Positions 1 to 6,957 of a DNA stretch of 64,000 nucleotides are shown here, piece by piece. Both the position numbers and the translations under genes were made by a program. The notes under the pieces are model-generated. The model did not search any database. It saw only the letters and a list, made by a program, of their open reading frames with translations, and had not been told where the DNA came from. How positions within the stretch are numbered: position 1 is the first letter of the stretch; the number at the start of each line of letters is the position of its first letter. Origin of the DNA: a candidate division TA06 bacterium (GTDB taxonomy: Bacteria > Edwardsbacteria > AC1 > EtOH8); the NCBI GenBank assembly GCA_016235665.1, contig JACRJI010000011.1, positions 62,001 through 126,000 on the forward strand, in the 5' to 3' direction.

Positions 1-83
1 AAAAGAAAAAAGGACACAAGATGGCCACCCACAAGCGCAAGAAGAGGCTCCGCGCCAACCGGCACAAGAAGAAGATCCGTTAG
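1..83 (+). CDS. AURKAIP1/COX24-like basic micro-protein, 5' end outside the window
   Basis: The frame is open from the left edge (first full codon at 3) to a TAG ending at 83. The visible part is almost all Lys, Arg and His and holds MATHKRKKRLRANRHKKKIR. An ATG at 21 could start it, but the codons before it (KKKGHK) continue the basic pattern of the roughly 30-residue AURKAIP1/COX24-domain proteins of Bacteroidetes-like genomes, so the real start is probably upstream. The family is related to mitochondrial mS38 and actinobacterial bS22, both small-subunit ribosomal proteins; a ribosomal role here is inferred. An intrinsic terminator follows 12 bp after the stop. Confidence 0.72.
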   Translation, partial: KKKGHKMATHKRKKRLRANRHKKKIR

Positions 84-94
84 CACTTTGTCCT

Positions 95-133
95 GGGCAG
101 TTTCCTGTTATGGGGAACTGCCCATTTTTTTTT
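95..133 (+). terminator. Intrinsic terminator after the micro-protein gene
   Basis: GGGCAGTT (95-102) pairs perfectly with AACTGCCC (116-123), followed by A and nine T (125-133). It separates the micro-protein gene from the next promoter. Confidence 0.88.
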
Positions 134-157
134 GCAAATTATTTGCATTCCAAAGTC

Positions 158-186
158 TTGACTTTTGCGGCCAGTTGGTTTAAACT
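158..186 (+). promoter_or_regulatory. Sigma-70-type promoter of the barrel gene
   Basis: TTGACT (158-163), a 17-bp spacer, then TAAACT (181-186). It lies just after the preceding terminator and about 55 bp before the barrel gene, which has its own AAAGGAG site. Confidence 0.65.
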
Positions 187-246
187 ATGAGTGTTTGAGA
201 GAATAATAAACCCACAAACCATAATCAACTAAAAGGAGAAACAGAC

Positions 247-753
247 ATGAAGAAACTGGCAGTGGTATTATTGCTGGTGGCGGTGATGGCCGGAATGGCT
301 TCGGCCGCCGGGTACAAGATGGGCCAAACCTACGTCGGCCCGCTGGTTGGCTTGGGCTGGCATGACCTGATGCTGGGCGGCCAGTTCGAGTACGGGTTCC
401 ACGAGAAGATCAGCGGCGGCGCCATCCTTGGCTGGTCGTCAGAGTCTGAGGATTATTATTGGGCGGAATATACCTACACTTACATCGCGATCGGCGCCCA
501 GGGCAACTACCACTTCAAGCCCGGTGAAAAATTTGATCCTTTCGTCGGCGCTGTGCTTGGTTACGATATCGTTTCCTGGGATGCCGAGTATGCTGCCGGT
601 TACGGCGATTGGTATGATTACGATGCGTCCGCCAGCGCAATGTTCTTTGGTGGAACGTTGGGATGTAACTATGACTTCAGCCCGACCATGGTAGGTACTG
701 CCCGGCTTGGGTATCCATACTATCTGTCGGCTGGCGTTTCCTTCAAGTTCTAA
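247..753 (+). CDS. Small outer-membrane beta-barrel protein
   Basis: The 168-aa protein has a clear signal peptide (MKK, hydrophobic core, ASA/A cleavage near residue 21). The rest is glycine- and aromatic-rich with short alternating strands such as AAIGAQGNYHF and TARLGYPYYLSAGVSFKF, ending in a C-terminal Phe as outer-membrane barrels do. Its length suits an eight-stranded OmpA/OmpX-type or OprF-like barrel. It starts at the ATG after a strong AAAGGAG site and is a single-gene unit between its own promoter and terminator. No ligand can be named. Confidence 0.78.
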   Translation: MKKLAVVLLLVAVMAGMASAAGYKMGQTYVGPLVGLGWHDLMLGGQFEYGFHEKISGGAILGWSSESEDYYWAEYTYTYIAIGAQGNYHFKPGEKFDPFVGAVLGYDIVSWDAEYAAGYGDWYDYDASASAMFFGGTLGCNYDFSPTMVGTARLGYPYYLSAGVSFKF

Positions 754-766
754 TCCGTCATTCTTT

Positions 767-797
767 AAAACGCCCCGTTTTATGCGGGGCGTTTTTT
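767..797 (+). terminator. Intrinsic terminator after the barrel gene
   Basis: AACGCCCCG (769-777) pairs with CGGGGCGTT (785-793), ending in a run of T. It closes the single-gene unit. Confidence 0.9.
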
Positions 798-852
798 GTT
801 TATCAACAATAAACCTTTTCACAGGTAAAGCAGTCTAATACTTTGTAAGCAG

Positions 853-1368
853 ATGATCGATCAGACGGACAAGCACATACAACCAGAGCCTCAAACGTAT
901 GATCTAAAAGAGGTTATAACATCCAACAGCCAGGCTATCTATCGCCTGTGTTATCGGCTGACCGGCAACGTGGAGGATGCCAAGGACCTTACCCAGGAGG
1001 TGTTCATCAGGGCTTACAAGGGGCTGGACGGATTTAGGGGACAATCCGAGATCAAGACCTGGCTGTACCGGATAGCCATTAATTTGGGATCCAGCTGGCG
1101 CAAGAAAGAGGCCTTCAGCTCAATATCTATGGACGAGATCCCGGAACCGTCGGCCCCGGACGGGCAGGACAGCGAAAAGGTCAGGGCGGTCAAAAAAGCG
1201 GTCAGCGAACTGCCCTACAAACAGAGGATGGTCTTCGTGATGCACCAGTACGAGGGGTTCAAGCACGAGGAAATTGCCAAGATGACCGGAAGGACCGAGG
1301 GCAGTGTCAAGGCCAACTACCACCAGGCGGTGGAAAAACTGAAAATAAGCTTAAAAGACCTGATCTGA
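853..1368 (+). CDS. ECF-type RNA polymerase sigma factor
   Basis: The 171-aa protein has a sigma-70 region 2 (about residues 25-90: IYRLCYRLTGNVEDAKDLTQ, then FIRAYKGLDGF and TWLYRIAIN) and a region 4 helix-turn-helix (about 113-165: LPYKQRMVFVMHQYEGFKHEEIA, GRTEGSVKANYHQA). Regions 1 and 3 are missing, as in extracytoplasmic-function sigma factors. It is the first gene of a five-gene set: sigma, single-pass membrane protein, and three small exported proteins, two with LTXXQ motifs. That order resembles cnrYXH-type metal or envelope-stress loci, so it probably senses an envelope signal through the next gene. Its target promoters cannot be read from this window. Confidence 0.92.
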   Translation: MIDQTDKHIQPEPQTYDLKEVITSNSQAIYRLCYRLTGNVEDAKDLTQEVFIRAYKGLDGFRGQSEIKTWLYRIAINLGSSWRKKEAFSSISMDEIPEPSAPDGQDSEKVRAVKKAVSELPYKQRMVFVMHQYEGFKHEEIAKMTGRTEGSVKANYHQAVEKLKISLKDLI

Positions 1369-1377
1369 AAACAAAAA

Positions 1378-1881
1378 ATGAAAAACGATAACGACATAAA
1401 AAACCAAGACCTCGCAGCCCAAAAGCTACTTCAGCTGGCCGGGAACTGGGAAGTGGAGATGCCGGAAGACAGGTTCTTCACCAACCTTCCGGTGGTGGTG
1501 GCGGAAAGTTTAAGAGCCAAGCCGGTCTCCTGGTGGCAGAAGGGCTGGATCTGCTGGGGTACCCTTTCCGGGGCCATGACTGCGGTGATGCTGTTGTTTG
1601 TCTGGCAATTGGGAACCGGGATCAACGCCAACAACAATCTGGACAAAGCCGCCTCGGAATGGGGCATAGACAATTACGGCTGGGAAAGGGTGGACGAGGT
1701 GCTGAGCCAGGCCGGCCAAAGCGCTGAGCTTTCTTCCAGCCTTAAGGACTACAACAGCGCCATTTTGCTGGACTACAGCATCAGCGACCAGGACGATTAC
1801 CAAAGCGCCACCCAGGATCTTTCCGATGAAGAGTGGAAAGATGTGTTGGAGCAAATATCAGCCAAAGAAAGGACCATATAA
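1378..1881 (+). CDS. Probable membrane anti-sigma factor
   Basis: This 167-aa protein has a soluble N-terminal part of about 55 residues, one transmembrane helix (about 57-78, GWICWGTLSGAMTAVMLLFVW) and an acidic C-terminal domain that would face the periplasm. It starts 9 bp after the ECF sigma gene, the usual place of a cognate anti-sigma factor. No zinc-binding HxxxCxxC motif is present, so it is not a ZAS-type anti-sigma. The role is inferred from topology and position. The next gene starts 1 bp after its stop, so the two are probably translationally coupled. Confidence 0.62.
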   Translation: MKNDNDIKNQDLAAQKLLQLAGNWEVEMPEDRFFTNLPVVVAESLRAKPVSWWQKGWICWGTLSGAMTAVMLLFVWQLGTGINANNNLDKAASEWGIDNYGWERVDEVLSQAGQSAELSSSLKDYNSAILLDYSISDQDDYQSATQDLSDEEWKDVLEQISAKERTI

Positions 1882-1882
1882 A

Positions 1883-2437
1883 ATGAAGAAAACAAGTATG
1901 CTGGCGGCAGTTTTGATCCTGTGGGTTTCCGTCTCAGCCTGGGCCCAGCCCGGGCCTCAGGACGGAATGATGCCCCCGCCTCCCGGGATCATGAACGGCG
2001 GCGGCCCGGGATCCTGCGAAGAACCCTGCCCGCCCTGGGATAAAGAGCGCAAAATGCTGGAGGCGGTCCGTATCAGCCGGATGACAGAAGCACTGGAACT
2101 TACCGACCTGCAGATAGCTCAATTTTTCCCCAAGCTTAAGGAGATGGAGACTGTTCAGAGGGAAGCGGGCAGGCAGCAACAGAAATATATTGGCCAGTTG
2201 GACAGCTTATTGATTGCAGGTGCGAAGGATCAGGAATTGAAGACCAAAATGGCCCAGATAGAAAATGCCGAAGCCGAGAGATGGCAGAGGATGAGGGCAT
2301 TTAAAACGAAATTAGACGGGATACTGACGGTAAAACAGCAGGCAAAGATGCTGGTTTTCAATCAAAAATTCGATGAAGAGATCAGGGATATGGTAAGGGA
2401 CATCCGGCAGAAAAAGATGAGGCGATACGGGCAATGA
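1883..2437 (+). CDS. LTXXQ-family periplasmic protein (Spy/CpxP/CnrX-like)
   Basis: I start this gene at the ATG at 1883, which opens a good signal peptide (MKKTSMLAAVLILWVSVSAW, then AQ), and not at an earlier in-frame ATG inside the upstream gene. The mature protein has a Pro/Gly/Met-rich stretch and then long charged helices. LELTDLQ (residues 71-77) fits the LTXXQ motif, and ILTVKQQ later is its degenerate second copy. Spy, CpxP and ZraP are helical periplasmic chaperones or metal sensors; CnrX is the sensor that releases a Cnr anti-sigma factor. Following an ECF sigma/anti-sigma pair, a sensor role like CnrX is plausible but not proven. Confidence 0.74.
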   Translation: MKKTSMLAAVLILWVSVSAWAQPGPQDGMMPPPPGIMNGGGPGSCEEPCPPWDKERKMLEAVRISRMTEALELTDLQIAQFFPKLKEMETVQREAGRQQQKYIGQLDSLLIAGAKDQELKTKMAQIENAEAERWQRMRAFKTKLDGILTVKQQAKMLVFNQKFDEEIRDMVRDIRQKKMRRYGQ

Positions 2438-2522
2438 ATCCGACTACGCTCTATCTGCGTCACAGCTTTGTCGGACAAGCAACGAATATTTAGTAATTAA
2501 CAACAGAATAAAAAGGAGAAAC

Positions 2523-2855
2523 ATGAGAACCCTTCACAAGCTTATCCTGGCGCTGGCAATGGCGGCCCTGATGGCCCCGGCGGCCTGGGCTCAAAACGGA
2601 ACTCCGGCGGATTCCAGCCAGGGCCAGAAGATCCGGAACCAGGAGCAGACCCAGACCAAGGCCCAGTACAAGGACGAGGACGGCAACGGCGTCTGTGACC
2701 AGTGTAAGGTTCAGAAAAAGGAGCAGGCCAAGAAACAGGCCCGCACCCGGGCCAAAAAGCAGACCGGTGATTGCAGCGGGAACATGGCCCCCCAGGGAGG
2801 CGGATCGGGCTGCCGGCAGGGTAAGGGCAATGGTTCGGGCAGCGGCAAAAATTAA
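2523..2855 (+). CDS. Small exported basic protein with an EF-hand-like loop
   Basis: The 110-aa protein has a signal peptide (residues 1-23, ending WAQ), a Gln-rich segment, one calcium-binding-like loop (DEDGNGVCD, 51-59), a CxxC pair, and a Lys/Arg/Gly-rich tail. The start follows AAAAGGAGAAAC. It sits between two LTXXQ genes in the ECF operon and is probably regulated with them. The single DxDxNG loop resembles EF-hand or thrombospondin-type-3 loops; binding of calcium or another metal is inferred. I do not recognise a family. Confidence 0.62.
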   Translation: MRTLHKLILALAMAALMAPAAWAQNGTPADSSQGQKIRNQEQTQTKAQYKDEDGNGVCDQCKVQKKEQAKKQARTRAKKQTGDCSGNMAPQGGGSGCRQGKGNGSGSGKN

Positions 2856-2944
2856 AACTATCACAGATCAGCTAAATAATATTTACCGCGCGGGTTGATA
2901 TTAAAGGTCCAAAAAACAAAAACAAAATTATAAGGAGCAAAAGA

Positions 2945-3466
2945 ATGAAAAAGACACTTACCCTGGCAGCCGTCCTGCTGATAACCGCCGGCGTGGCCCT
3001 GGCCCAGTGTCCCATGGGACAAGGAGAACCGGGCGGACAAAGGATCGAGCGCCGCGAGATCAAGATCATGGACGGAGACGGACCCAGGGGGATGGGAATG
3101 GGCCGGGGCCAATGGTGGGAAAACCCTGAGATCGCCAAGAATCTTGGTTTAACAGCCGAGCAAACGGAAAAGATAGATCAGTTGGCTCTTAAACACCGCA
3201 AGGACATGGTGAAACTGGAAGCTGATATGAAGATCGCCCGGATGGAATACCAGGACATCCTGGAAGGCAACGCCACCGACAGCGAGATCCGCAAGAAATC
3301 CGGAGAGATGAAAGCACTAATGAACAAACTGCATGACGCCAAGACCGAACATTTGCTGGAATTGCGAAAGGTTTTGACCGCCGAGCAGCAGAAGAAGCTG
3401 AAGGCTGAGCACCGCGGAATGCGCCGCCAGATGAAGAACGACCCCGGCTGCTGTGATAAAGAATAA
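2945..3466 (+). CDS. LTXXQ-family periplasmic protein (Spy/ZraP-like)
   Basis: This 173-aa protein has a signal peptide ending at ALA/Q (residue 20), a Met/Gly-rich linker, and two LTXXQ motifs (LTAEQ at 69-73 and again at 144-148) framing a charged helical hairpin, which is the Spy/CpxP/ZraP fold signature. The tail DPGCCDKE could bind metal. Its ATG follows AAGGAGC. It ends the ECF operon, and a strong terminator follows. ZraP in enterobacteria is controlled by a sigma-54 two-component system, and here a sigma-54 activator gene is next. That pairing may be coincidental because the terminator separates them. Confidence 0.82.
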   Translation: MKKTLTLAAVLLITAGVALAQCPMGQGEPGGQRIERREIKIMDGDGPRGMGMGRGQWWENPEIAKNLGLTAEQTEKIDQLALKHRKDMVKLEADMKIARMEYQDILEGNATDSEIRKKSGEMKALMNKLHDAKTEHLLELRKVLTAEQQKKLKAEHRGMRRQMKNDPGCCDKE

Positions 3467-3488
3467 AATATTGGATTAATAATCAGCA

Positions 3489-3532
3489 AACGGGCCGTCC
3501 CGCAATCTGCGGGACGGCCCGTTACTATTTTA
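3489..3532 (+). terminator. Strong intrinsic terminator closing the ECF operon
   Basis: A 16-bp perfect stem, 3489-3504 with 3508-3523, encloses a three-base loop and is followed by a T-rich stretch. Confidence 0.88.
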
Positions 3533-3541
3533 AAAATCCAG

Positions 3542-3570
3542 TTGACACTATATAATTGTTATGGTAGACT
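3542..3570 (+). promoter_or_regulatory. Sigma-70-type promoter placed for a leaderless message
   Basis: TTGACA (3542-3547), 17 bp, TAGACT (3565-3570). The ATG of the activator gene at 3578 is only 7 bp beyond the -10 box and no Shine-Dalgarno site is seen, so transcription would start at or beside the start codon. The TTG inside this -35 box is in frame with the gene but cannot be its start if this promoter is real. Confidence 0.6.
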
Positions 3571-3577
3571 ATTACCC

Positions 3578-5848
3578 ATGAGTAACAGATGGCAAAGATA
3601 CGAGTTAGAGACCAAACTGGCCGGTTTATTGATCGTGCTGGTGCTTTTGGTCATCAACTTATCAGGGATCTGGTTGGTGTATAAAACAAAATCCCGGATG
3701 GATTCGATCCAGCTAAGACAGATGGAGTTGTTAGGGGTCTTGGCTCAAGGAGAACTGGTAAAAACCAAAGATCTGCCCAATGATTCGCTTTGGTCATCCT
3801 GGCAGCGCCTGGCCCAAAAAACAGGATTGGTCAGCATTGGATTGTTGGACGCCGCCGGCAGGGCAGTCTTTAAATACGACAAATACCAACCCTGGAATTT
3901 GGAACCTAAAACATATGAAAGATCTTCAGCCGTCATACCATCTTCCGTCTCGTTTAGTGAGAACGGGGTCGCCCTTTCCCCCGCCTACCAACGGTTGGGG
4001 CTTTTGTATTTTACCGCCTATTATAAGACCGGTCAGGGCCAGAGCATCCTGGCCCTGGAATACCCGGCCGGCGAAGAGGCCTCCATCGCCAGGGCAGCTA
4101 AAGTCCAGGTGATGGCCGGAGTCATAGGATTCGGGTTGATACTGATCATAGGACTATTCTATCTGAGGAGCATCTTTTCGCCTTTTAGGCAGATGGCTCA
4201 AAGCGCCCGCAGCAGTCTGGGCCAGGTGCCTTCCGGCCAATCCAGCTCCGATGTGGATCTGGTGGTGAAAACCTATGATCAAATGATAGAACAGTTAAAG
4301 GCCAAGGGTCAGACCTTGCAGAAGCTTTACGACAATGCCCGTGACCGGGCCGAGCAGAGTGAACTGATAAAAAAACAGATCGTGGACAGCATTGACAAGC
4401 CCCTGATCACACTGGACAGGAACGGAGAAGTAACCTCGTTCAACCGGGCGGCGGCCCAATTGGCAGGAGGGAGTGAGGCTGCAAATATCGCCCGATGGCT
4501 AAAAGAGAACAATCTTCCGGCCCGGATCGAGAACAAAAAGCCGCAGGTGTGGGAATCAAATAATTTAAAATACGGACCCCGGTGTCTGCAGGCCGAACAG
4601 TATGATCTTACCGATCCCGGGGGACAAAGCTCCGGCAGCGTCATAGCGGTGGCCGATATCACCGAGATCAGAAACATGGAGGAACAGGCCCGGCTTTACG
4701 ACAGCGTACTGCTGATGGCCCAGGCTTCCCAAAAACTGCTGGAGAAGATCACGCCCGAGATAGCGGCCTTAAAGGATCCGGCCTGCGCTGCCTTGGCCCA
4801 GCCAGGCCTGTGGCAAAAACATGTGGCCGAGATCGAGCGGGCGGTGGAGGACATGGGACAGTATCTGACCTACCAGCCGGCCGGGGTGCCGGAAGCAGGA
4901 TATTCTGAGATCATTTATGCTTCCCAGGCCATGGCCGATGTGCTGGAGATGGCCAGAAAGGTGGCCAAGACAGAGAGCACGGCGCTGATCACCGGGGAAT
5001 CCGGCACCGGCAAGGAACTGGTGGCCAGGGCCATCCACCGCCAGAGCCCCAGGAACTCCGGACCTTTCGTTTCCATCAACTGCGGGGCGCTGCCCGAGAC
5101 GCTTTTGGAATCGGAGCTTTTCGGATATTTGCGGGGCGCATTCACCGGGGCAGCCAAGGATAAACCTGGGCTGTTAAAGGCGGCCGAGGGCGGCACTTTC
5201 TTCCTGGACGAGATAGGAGAACTGCCGCTTTCTCTTCAGGTAAAGCTTTTACGGGTCCTTCAGGAGCGCGAGGCCACCCCGGTGGGCGGCACCAAGCCGT
5301 TCAAGGTTGATATCCGGCTGATAGCGGCCACCAACCAAAACCCGGAACAATTGGTAAAGGCGGGGAAATTCAGGCAGGATTTGTATTTCAGGCTTAATGT
5401 ATTTCCCATTGAAATGCCCCCGCTGCGCCGGAGGCCCGAGGATATCATTTTATTGGCCAATCATTTTGCCGAAAAACACTGCCAAAAGACCAAAACCGCG
5501 GTCAAACACTTCAGCAAGGCCAGCCTGGAGATATTGACCGGTTATCAGTGGCCGGGCAACGTGAGGGAACTGGAGAACGCAGTGGAACGGGCGGTGGTGA
5601 TGGCCATGGGGAATCTGATCAAGCCGGAGCACCTGAAAATTACGGAAGAAGAAGGGCAAAGTGTCTCCAAAAATGAAAAAGGGCTGGGTTTGCTGGAAGT
5701 ATCGGCCAGGGCGGCGGCCGCCTCCGAGTCCCAGATGATCAAAGAAATGCTGAAGGAAACCGGAGGCAATAAAAGCGAAGCTTCCCGCAAGTTAAAGATC
5801 AGCTACCGGGTGATGCTGAAAAAGATCAAGGATTACCAGTTGGGGTAA
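3578..5848 (+). CDS. Membrane sensor fused to a sigma-54-dependent activator
   Basis: The 756-aa protein has transmembrane helices at about 14-35 and 179-198 enclosing a periplasmic sensor region. A HAMP/coiled-coil stretch follows, then a PAS-like domain (about 262-370), a sigma-54 AAA+ domain, and a Fis-type helix-turn-helix (about 712-756, GGNKSEASRKLKIS). In the AAA+ domain, GESGTGKE (Walker A, about 473), GAFTGA (sigma-54 contact loop, about 519) and FFLDEIGELP (Walker B, about 541) are intact. There is no histidine-kinase or receiver domain, so signal input and activation lie in one chain, unlike the PilS/PilR pair. The pilin operon downstream begins with a sigma-54 promoter, its likely target. 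I chose the ATG at 3578 because an earlier TTG lies in the promoter. Confidence 0.88.
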   Translation: MSNRWQRYELETKLAGLLIVLVLLVINLSGIWLVYKTKSRMDSIQLRQMELLGVLAQGELVKTKDLPNDSLWSSWQRLAQKTGLVSIGLLDAAGRAVFKYDKYQPWNLEPKTYERSSAVIPSSVSFSENGVALSPAYQRLGLLYFTAYYKTGQGQSILALEYPAGEEASIARAAKVQVMAGVIGFGLILIIGLFYLRSIFSPFRQMAQSARSSLGQVPSGQSSSDVDLVVKTYDQMIEQLKAKGQTLQKLYDNARDRAEQSELIKKQIVDSIDKPLITLDRNGEVTSFNRAAAQLAGGSEAANIARWLKENNLPARIENKKPQVWESNNLKYGPRCLQAEQYDLTDPGGQSSGSVIAVADITEIRNMEEQARLYDSVLLMAQASQKLLEKITPEIAALKDPACAALAQPGLWQKHVAEIERAVEDMGQYLTYQPAGVPEAGYSEIIYASQAMADVLEMARKVAKTESTALITGESGTGKELVARAIHRQSPRNSGPFVSINCGALPETLLESELFGYLRGAFTGAAKDKPGLLKAAEGGTFFLDEIGELPLSLQVKLLRVLQEREATPVGGTKPFKVDIRLIAATNQNPEQLVKAGKFRQDLYFRLNVFPIEMPPLRRRPEDIILLANHFAEKHCQKTKTAVKHFSKASLEILTGYQWPGNVRELENAVERAVVMAMGNLIKPEHLKITEEEGQSVSKNEKGLGLLEVSARAAAASESQMIKEMLKETGGNKSEASRKLKISYRVMLKKIKDYQLG

Positions 5849-5948
5849 CCAGTTTATCGCGAATGACCAGTAGAGACAAATTATTACTTTTGGGTAATAG
5901 TAAAAGATGGTTTATTAGGGAATCAAATTTTGCACAAATCTTCATAAC

Positions 5949-5962
5949 CTACTGCCCAGTAG
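5949..5962 (+). promoter_or_regulatory. Candidate activator-binding palindrome
   Basis: CTACTG (5949-5954) and CAGTAG (5957-5962) are perfect inverted half-sites around CC, 24 bp upstream of the sigma-54 -24 element. A further CAGTAG half-site occurs near 5867, just after the activator gene. Fis-type activators bind such dyads, but nothing proves that this one is used. Confidence 0.4.
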
Positions 5963-5984
5963 TATGATAATCAGTTAATTTTAA

Positions 5985-6004
5985 CCTGGCATGAACATTG
6001 CATA
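5985..6004 (+). promoter_or_regulatory. Sigma-54 promoter of the pilin operon
   Basis: TGGCATG (5987-5993), four bases, then TTGCA (5998-6002) fits the consensus TGGCACG-N4-TTGCA with one change and correct GG/GC spacing. The predicted start near 6013 leaves a short leader with the ribosome site GGGAGGT (6017-6023) before the first pilin ATG at 6032. A sigma-54 activator gene ends 138 bp upstream. Confidence 0.85.
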
Positions 6005-6031
6005 TTTAATTATAGCGGGAGGTAAAAAACC

Positions 6032-6496
6032 ATGAAAGAAAAAGGGTTCACATTAATCGAGTTAATGGTGGTGGTGGTGATTATTGGCATTGTGGCGGGA
6101 TTTTCAATCCCTTCGTTTATTCGCACAATACCCACCGCCAGATTAAAAGACTCGGCTGATGACCTCAGGGGCAAATTGATGATAGCCCGGATAAAGGCAA
6201 TAGGAGAAGGAGTTCCCTATATAGCGGTTTTTACGGAGAATGGCACCAGTTTTAACATAGTTAAAGATATCAACAGCAGCGAAACTGTAGATGGAGGTGA
6301 TATAACCACCACCATTTCATTTGCCACCGGCATAACCAGCGATGAAGTTCCGGACGCTAATGTTGACGGGGATGCGGTGATAATATTTTCACCCAGGGGT
6401 GAGGCGACGGTGCCGGGCGGGGTAAGGCTTACCAACACCCGCAATGAAAAGGTTACCGTTGACGTCGTCACTTCCGGATCCGTTTTGAAGCATTAA
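6032..6496 (+). CDS. Type IV pilin-like minor pilin, FimT/GspH type
   Basis: The 154-aa protein starts with a class III leader (MKEKG, cut before FTLIE), with Glu at position +5 and a hydrophobic helix MVVVVIIGIVAGFSIPSF. The segment after it (RLKDSADDLRGKLMIARIKAIGEG) is typical of GspH/FimT pseudopilins, as is the short beta-rich domain ending in RGEATVPGGVRLTN. It would be processed by PilD and inserted in a pilus or pseudopilus base. It is the first gene of the sigma-54 operon; the next pilin gene follows after 15 bp. Confidence 0.9.
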   Translation: MKEKGFTLIELMVVVVIIGIVAGFSIPSFIRTIPTARLKDSADDLRGKLMIARIKAIGEGVPYIAVFTENGTSFNIVKDINSSETVDGGDITTTISFATGITSDEVPDANVDGDAVIIFSPRGEATVPGGVRLTNTRNEKVTVDVVTSGSVLKH

Positions 6497-6511
6497 CATT
6501 AAGGAGCAATA

Positions 6512-6925
6512 ATGAAATCAAACATTTTTAATAAAATCCGCCCGGTTAAGGGCATGACCATGGTGGAGCTTTTAATGGCAATGGTAGTCCTTACCGTTGG
6601 TTTGCTTTCAATCGCCGGGGTGGTACCGATGGCCATGAGGCAGATAACCAAGAACCGGGTGGTGACCAAGGCATTGGAATACAGCCAACAGGAGATGGAG
6701 ACCTTAAAAAGGCTGGGTTTTGACAACTTGGCTTTGGTTAGCACCGACCATTTCAATCCCGGCGGGGACACCAGATACGAGACCTGGATCACGGTTACCA
6801 ACACCATAGGCGGCATGGCAACCATCAGAATGGTAACGGTGAGCACTTCCATGAGGCCGGGAGTGGCTGAAGCCGATCTGCAACCAGACGATGTGATCAC
6901 CATTACAAGTTATTTTACCCGGTAG
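6512..6925 (+). CDS. Minor pilin, PilV type
   Basis: In this 137-aa protein the leader ends in KG before MTMVELLMAMVVLTVGLLS, with Glu at +5. The text after the helix, IAGVVPMAMRQITKNRVVTK, resembles PilV/GspI minor pilins, which carry a P-x-A-x-x near the helix end. The C-terminal part is short and beta-rich. AAGGAGC precedes the ATG. Together with the fimT-, pilW- and pilX-like neighbours it would form the priming complex of a type IV pilus. Confidence 0.82.
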   Translation: MKSNIFNKIRPVKGMTMVELLMAMVVLTVGLLSIAGVVPMAMRQITKNRVVTKALEYSQQEMETLKRLGFDNLALVSTDHFNPGGDTRYETWITVTNTIGGMATIRMVTVSTSMRPGVAEADLQPDDVITITSYFTR

Positions 6926-6957
6926 CAATAAAACCAATAAACTAGGAGGCAACAATC

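Noticed and set aside
3542-3577. TTG start for the sigma-54 activator
   Set aside because: The TTG is part of a TTGACA -35 box with a proper -10 box; the ATG at 3578 follows and begins directly before the first membrane helix.
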